A stretch of 64,000 nucleotides of DNA from positions 496,001 to 560,000 of the forward strand of contig OZ038457.1 of NCBI GenBank assembly GCA_964036195.1, in the 5' to 3' direction. Shown here piece after piece: positions 58,491-64,000 of the stretch (position 1 is its first letter; every line of letters begins with the position of its first letter). The notes beneath the pieces are model-generated. The model searched no databases. It was not told where the DNA came from and saw nothing but the letters and a program-made list of their open reading frames with translations. The translations under genes and the position numbers were made by a program. The DNA comes from Sphaerolaimus hirsutus. Its lineage: Eukaryota; Nematoda; Chromadorea; Monhysterida; Sphaerolaimidae.

Positions 58491-59114
58491 ATGGTAAATA
58501 AATACGTTAAATCGTGCCCGACAAATGTAAAAAATTCACACAGTCCCAAATTCACACAATATTTCACACACCGAAATTGGAAGCTGCAAGCCTGGTCACA
58601 ACTAGAGCGAATTGAAAAATTCAATTTTTATCATTTCACGTCATCATCATTTCACGTCACAGTGTCAGGGAACAACTTGACATTTCACGTCAGACTATTG
58701 CAAGCAGCAGTCTGACGTGAAATGACAAGTTGTTCCCTGACACTGTGACGTGAAATGATGATGACGTGAAATGATAAAAATTCAATTCAATTTTTCAATT
58801 CGCTCTAGTTGTGGCTGATAACACTCAGTATTGGACACGATTAAGGTATTGATTCATATATTATCCTTAGAAAATTGTAGACCCGTAGCATGATCCACAC
58901 TCGTGTAATTAATTTCGCGACGACATTTCACGTCATCATTTCACGTCAAATCGACGCTGAGCTCTAATTCCCGCTTAAAGGGAACGTACATGACAAATAC
59001 CGCAGTTTGTGATCTGTACAATGCGGAACACACGTTAAAACTGATGATTGAGTGATGTTAGGGTAAGGTCTATGTGTATAAACAGTTATATATGCCTATA
59101 ACCACATATCTATC

Positions 59115-59554
59115 TACCGTATTTCCTCGAAATACCCCCCCCCTCGAAATACCCCCCCCCCCCTCGTTTGACCCCCCCCCCCTCTCGAGACCACTATGGA
59201 ACAATCACCCCCCCCTCGAAATACCCCCCCCCCAGATTGAGTGTAAAGAGAACGTACATGACAAATACTGCAGTTTGTGTTCTGCGTAGTGCAGAACACA
59301 CGTTTAAACAATGTCGGAATCACGTTAGAACAGTGTTTATACCATCTACCTTATAAATGGCGGTTTTTTGTTGTATTTTTCGACGTCTGCGTACGTTTCA
59401 GACGACAATTTCGTACTGGGATTTAAAAAAATTTCTTGTGAAATAATAACCCCCCCCCCTCGAAATACCCCCCCCCCCCTCGTTTAACCCCACCCCCCCT
59501 CTCGGGACCACTATGAAACAATCACCCCCGGGGGGTATTTCGAGGAAATACGGT
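59115..59554. mobile_element. TACCGTA-type element, AAATACC subfamily
   Basis: TACCGTATTTCCTCGAAATA and exact inverse, C-tract arms, about 440 bp. A full uninterrupted reference for 24915 and 26261. Confidence 0.9.
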
Positions 59555-59779
59555 ATGTAATTGTTTGATTTTTCTATGTCTGAGTATGGGGAATTTCCGA
59601 AAATTTCTGGCGAAATAATAGACCCCCCCTCGAATAAACCCCCCCTCGAATTATCCCCCCCTAAAATTTTGCTGGCGAAATAATAAACCCCCTGGGGGTA
59701 TTTCGAGGTAATACGGTATTCTATTTTGGTATGTTTATTAACGGTTTTGTGTATCTAAAAGCGAATTCTTTAGTTTCGC

Positions 59780-59927
59780 AAATGAATTTCGCGAAAATTT
59801 CTGACGGAATAATAACCCCCGCCACCTCGAATAAACTCCCCGTCGAAATACCCATCAAAATTTCCACTCTGAAAAAATACCCCCCCCCCCCGGGGGGTAT
59901 TTCGAGGAAGTACGATAGTTTATGTAG
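59780..59927. mobile_element. Half TACCGTA-type element
   Basis: A right arm only: CCGTCGAAATACCC words and GGTATTTCGAGGAAGTACGATA. No left end. Confidence 0.5.
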
Positions 59928-60169
59928 ATTATGCGTTTTCAAATAGGTAACGAATAACATAACGATGCAAACCAAACACAGCGAACAAATTTCCGGCATG
60001 ACTGCATCTATAGAGCGCCCGTAAAATGTTCACAAAGCATTTGAAACATCACAATATAATTCACGCCAGAGAGGCCCGATTCGGGGTGACAAATTGATTT
60101 TGCACTGTTCTGTTCTCAATTGATGAAGATTAATTTAACCCAAGGCAAGGACTATCGCAGCAATGTTTT

Positions 60170-60575
60170 TACCGTATTTTTTCTAATAGAAGAGCGCTCT
60201 TCTAATGTTCGTCAAATTTTTTACCCGTCCTTCTATTCATTTTACCATCTTTTCAGACATTTCCTTTTCAAATTCTGCCAACGTTTTGCAAAGTTTTTTA
60301 CTACAGTTTTCATTGATTTTGACACACGACGATTTTGTTAAATCATTAAATTCAGTCAACATTTGACATAAAAATGATGTCATATGTAAAACCCAAAAAC
60401 ACTAACGGCACCTGCCGCCATAAAACATATTTTTATGTATTTGGCCCAGTGCCAGCAGTTTTGCGATATGTATGACCGTTTATATATGAGACCGTCCATC
60501 TATTTCGTGGCCAAAAAGGTCGAAAAGTAGCTAAATATCTATTGGAGACGCCCTTTTATTAGAAGGAATACTGTA
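60170..60575. mobile_element. TACCGTA-type element, TTCTAATAGAAG subfamily
   Basis: TACCGTATTTTTTCTAATAG and TATTAGAAGGAATACTGTA ends with CTTCTAATGTTCGTC and CTATTGGAGACGCCC words. The same word set as 27266 and 538-888. Confidence 0.75.
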
Positions 60576-60726
60576 CACTAGCCGTCTGCATTCAACTATG
60601 GTCGTCTGCATTCATTTTCATTCACATGGAGCGACTGTTTCTGGCTAGAGAAGTGATAAGCACCGGTCATTTTTTCGGGTAGCCCGATCGTCCGCTCAAA
60701 AGTTTTCATTTTGATATCTGAAAGTA

Positions 60727-61510
60727 CAGGGTGCGGCAATTTAGACGGACCCCATAAAGTTTTGAATAACTTGTAGCAGATAACCAGAGCTATTTAACCT
60801 ATGGGGAGGGTGGTTATCGTCCACTTCGTTACCAGTAAAGAAAAAAGTGGTATTGTGGTAGAATTTTTCCGGAAAGTGTCCGTTTTATGAGAGTTACAAA
60901 ATGGGACATAACTCTCATAAAACGGACACTTTCCGGAAAAATTCTACCATAATACCACCTTTTCTTTACTGGGAACGAAGTGGACGATAACCACCCTCCC
61001 CATAGGTTAAATAGCTCTGGTATTCTGCTACTTGTCACTGGGTAGTCGGATAAACGTCAAATTTTAGGTCAACATTAACAACTAAATAGGAAAGCAGCCC
61101 TGAATATATGGCTGCGATAGCTCCACTCGTTCACAAGTCATTCACAATTGTCACTTTTCCACCACCTTGTGATATCGTTCAAACGGGATTGACTTCTCGG
61201 GACCGGGATCGAGATCGGATTGTTTTTTTTCAGGTTGGTTTCTGATTTTATTCTCGCAGCTGCATGCCTAAATGCGTGCACGCCCCCCACCAATTCGCTA
61301 TGCCCATAAGGAAATCGGCGGGCGCTTGCGGAATTGGTCGTAAAGCTAGGTGGTGGAACAGTGGACAATTACACGTTTCCATGAATAACTTGAGAACGAG
61401 TGGAGCTATCGCAGCAATATTTTCAGGGCTGCTTTCCTATTTAGTTGGTTATGTTGACCTAAAATTTGACGTTTATCCGACTACCAAGTGACAAGTTATT
61501 CAAAACTTTA
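60727..61510. mobile_element. mariner-like element, truncated copy
   Basis: CAGGGTGCGGCAATTTAGAC at the left with TA before it, matching 100-1243. The right end stops after CAAAACTTTATAC. It is interrupted at 60778-61030. Confidence 0.7.
60778..61030. mobile_element. Palindromic foldback MITE
   Basis: TAGCAGATAACCAGAGC and GCTCTGGTATTCTGCTA bound two arms of about 115 bp that are almost perfect complements (TTTTCCGGAAAGTGTCCG). The host sequence AACTTGTCACT is split with CTTG on both sides. Confidence 0.8.
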
Positions 61511-62024
61511 TACTGTATACCTTATATTAGAGGTAATACCTGGTAAGTGAAATTTGCAATAAATTAATTAGCGGCAAAATCGGGCTAAATAATCCACTTC
61601 CTCGTTTTTCTATCACATTTATTTAGTATGCATCCAAGCATTAAACTCCCCTAACCGCATGGATGGCCTCATTTATGTTTTATGATGTTTAGTTATTTCT
61701 AGTTTACTAAATATATCCGATACCAGAGTTGTTAAAAGTACCAAACTTATTTAAAAATATGTGTAAATGTGAAGTGCGTTTTTTTAGACACCCGCAAGTA
61801 CAGAACACATAATGTAATTTTTGCTTTTACTTATGAGTCAATGTGAGTAAAATACTTTTTCAATGGAAACGTAAAAATGAGTATTTTTAAGAACCTTCAT
61901 CCCAATTTTTACTCAAAATGACAATTTTCATTTTTGCCTATTTTCACCTTCAAATTCCGTAATTCATGTGTTTAATTGTACATTTTCAGCGTTTCTGACT
62001 ATTTGTGCATATACATGGCTTTTA
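61511..62024. other. Spacer with a lone CAGAGTTG end
   Basis: CAGAGTTGTTAAAAGTACC at 61725 and AATACTTTTTCAATGG-like words are a left half of the family at 24740-26178. Otherwise AT-rich with no gene. Confidence 0.4.
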
Positions 62025-62849
62025 TACCGCAAATCCTCGAATAAGACCCCCCTTGAATAACTCCCCCCTTGAATAACTCCCCCCTTGAATAACTCTCGCT
62101 GTTGGCGACGTGAGGAAAAAATAACTCCCCCCTCGAATAACTCCCCCCTCATGAGAAACTCCCCTATTTGGATGAATACAATACAAAAATACAAAAGAAT
62201 ATGAGCCTACAGGACAGCAGCGAAAGCAAATACAGCGAAAGCAGTTATTTGGGGGGGGGGGGCTTGCGGGATTAATATATAGGCTTTTTCATGGTATGGA
62301 ATGAAGTAAATGGGAAAAAATCACATAGATTAGTTATTTTTAAGGTAACAAAATATAAAAAAATGTGAAAATGTGTGATTTTGAGCAAAAATCACAACAA
62401 TGAAAGCAACAACATAGCATCAGTTCTGCAAATTGGCAGCTAGAATCTTACACAAGAGGATAGACAACTTTTTATAGAATTTTACAGACACTCGAGTTTT
62501 TGTAAAATTTTACTAAAATTGTACAAAAATTCGAATTTTTGTACAATTTGACTAAAATTTTACAAAAATTCAAATTTTAGTAAAATTGTATTTTTATTTT
62601 ATAAATTTCCCATTTTATTTTATTTTATTTTATTCTCCAATTTTCTATTTTATTTGTATTTTATTTTTATTTTTTTCTGAGATTTTGCCAACCCTGGTTA
62701 CAGGCTACATCCATGCAATGAATAAAGTCCAAGTTTTCTGAGGAAAAGATAACTCCCCCCTCAAATAACTCCCCCTTGAATAACTCCCCACTCCAAAACG
62801 TCTGAGGAAAAAATAACTCCCCTGGGGTCTTATTCGAGGATTTAGGCTA
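62025..62849. mobile_element. TACCGTA-type element, CGAATAAGACC subfamily, interrupted
   Basis: TACCGCAAATCCTCGAATAA and TTCGAGGATTTAGGCTA ends, TTGAATAACTCCCCCC words. A hAT-like right end GATTTTGCCAACCCTG sits at 62681-62696 after TAAAATTTTAC words (from about 62450). Confidence 0.8.
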
Positions 62850-62900
62850 TTTACACAGGTCCCGGCTGGGGACCGGGACCCGGCAAAAAATATTTTTTTT
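62850..62900. repeat. GGGACC hairpin
   Basis: GGTCCCGGCTGGGGACCGGGACC at 62859-62881 folds on itself. Short and isolated; perhaps the end of another word element. Confidence 0.4.
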
Positions 62901-63065
62901 CAACAATGAATAATTGGTGTGTATGGGTTGCTGGCATGTTAATTAGGTGAATTATCACCAAATTAGCATGCACAAAATTTTTGCGAGACGGCGACATGCG
63001 GTGATGCAAATTTTTTTTTGGCGGTGTATAGTTTTTTTCGATTTGTCTGAATTTTGGCATGTGTG

Positions 63066-63911
63066 TAGTGATGGAATGGCGCCATGGCGCTGGCGCCATT
63101 TGAGGGCGCCAAAGGGCGCCGCGCCATGGCGCCATTCGCGCTTGGCGTCCTTTTTCTGTGGCGCCCTTGGCGCCTGGCGCCCACTTTCTGAAAGGCGCCA
63201 TGGCGCCCTTTCTCCGTGGCGCCCTTGGCGCTTGGCGCCCTGCCCTAAAAGGGCGCCAAAATGGCGCCAGCATGGTTTCAAGGTGAGTGCTGCGTGAATG
63301 AATAAAAAAGAAAAAAACGGGTCTGTGAATGATCAAAATTCAATGGAAAATAGACAAAGTGGTGTAAGTGGATGTATATGTTTCATCCAATTTTTATCAG
63401 ATGCGTGTAACGGATCAGAAGCTGAGCATGATAGACCGGTGAATTTGCAAACTCGTAAATCAACAGATTGAAATTATCGGAATTCCGTTGTCATCCGCTT
63501 CAAGAAAACATATATTGGAAAATCTGTTTGATGTGCATTCATTGTTTTGTCGAATGAGAATTCTCAAAGTGTTTGAATTGAATATCACGAGTGAGTACGG
63601 TTTTTGCACAAAAGTTTGTTGCTAGTCTCATTTTTGCTGATTACATCCTGGAGAACATGAATAAAGAAGTGAATGTGTGCACTACAGTGCTGGAGAAGCA
63701 TTTTTAGCACACGCAGGGTATTCTACTCGCTTTTTTTATACTGGCGCCATTGGCTATTGGCGCCCTCTTTCCGTGGCGCCCTTGGCGCCTGGCGCCCACT
63801 TTCCGAATGGCGCCATGGCGCCCTTGGCGCTTGGCACCCTTTTTCTGTGGCGCCCTGGCGCCTGGCGCCCTGGCGCCTGGCGCCCTTTTTTCTGGCACTT
63901 TTCCATCACTA
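63066..63911. mobile_element. hAT-like word element, word GGCGCC, long copy
   Basis: TAGTGATGGAATGGCGCC and CTTTTCCATCACTA ends are flanked by an exact 8-bp duplication CATGTGTG (63058-63065 and 63912-63919). GGCGCC words fill 63080-63270 and 63740-63890. A 450-bp unique centre has no convincing gene. Confidence 0.9.
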
Positions 63912-64000
63912 CATGTGTGTACTCCTTCGTTTACTGAGTACACATGCCAAATTTCAGCTCAGCACCGTTAATGTTTATCATTTTATTCACACTTCAATAA

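Larger units (their letters stand above)
55980..58594. mobile_element. hAT-like word element, word TTCACACA, 2.6 kb
   Basis: CAGGCTTGCAGCT and AGCTGCAAGCCTG ends are flanked by an exact 8-bp duplication GTCACAAC (55972-55979 and 58595-58602). TTCACACA words lie at 55995-56340 and 57340-58570. The right arm also holds a second set of words (GTTGATTCGGGCACA). It is among the largest elements here and carries an exon-like frame at 56904. Confidence 0.9.
55811..58977. mobile_element. AGGCCGGAATTAGAG element, TA target
   Basis: AGGCCGGAATTAGAGCTCAG and CTGAGCTCTAATTCCCGCTT ends, TA on both sides. The empty site GAGTGTAAAGAGAACG at 59239 confirms the TA duplication. GACGTGAAATGATGACGTGA words, with a palindrome at 58602-58800. 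Confidence 0.85.
55685..59718. mobile_element. TACCGTA-type element hosting a nest
   Basis: TACCGTATTACCTCGAATTA and TCGAGGTAATACGGTA ends. Without insertions at 55811-58977 and 59115-59554 it aligns with 38432-38843. Confidence 0.85.

Noticed and set aside
62851-63943. Ala/Pro/Arg-rich frames on both strands
   Set aside because: They derive from GGCGCC words of the element at 63066-63911.

Overview
This window looks like nuclear DNA from an invertebrate-type animal genome. It is AT-rich, has no operon-like gene packing and no tRNA or rRNA gene I can see, and contains only short GC-richer coding islands with splice-like borders set in very long introns or spacers. I cannot name the species. 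Almost all of the sequence is short non-autonomous DNA transposons with terminal inverted repeats (TIRs), often inserted into one another up to four deep. No intact transposase gene was recognised.

Layout. 0.1-1.2 kb: mariner-like element. 2.0-5.4 kb: a tandem-repeat block (about 120-bp units, then CCAGGGGGTGCCATTTT words). 5.8-15 kb: GAGGCGTC elements, hAT-like elements and a nested foldback stack at 10.1-12.4 kb. 15-18.5 kb: a near-perfect 0.5-kb palindrome and a CTTGACATTT word array. 19.9-22.5 kb: three adjacent hAT-like elements, each built from its own short word. 23-33.5 kb: a dense nest of the TACCGTATTTCCTCGAAATA family and hAT-like elements. 33.5-57 kb: plus-strand exon-like islands, some with compatible splice phases, separated by more elements. 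55.7-59.7 kb: a three-layer nest. 60-64 kb: another mariner-like copy and a GGCGCC-word hAT-like element.

The main result is a common architecture. Many families have hAT-like ends (often with exact 8-bp target duplications that I could read) and arms packed with one short word in both orientations. Different families use different words: ACGTTT, ACACTT, ACGCTT, GGCGCC, ACTCG, ACCGAA, GGGATC, ACGGAA, AGAGATTT, TTCACACA, AAACTC/ACACAG. In two sets of relatives the rest of the element is alignable while every copy of the word has been replaced together. This suggests a switchable recognition code, plausibly the subterminal binding sites of different transposases (as known for maize Ac), kept uniform inside each element.

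The exon-like islands all read on the plus strand. Two junctions fit in phase exactly: 35258-35494 to 38243-38402 to 43743-43825, and 51636-51788 to 53413-53512. They may belong to one large gene with TE-filled introns, but I do not recognise the protein.
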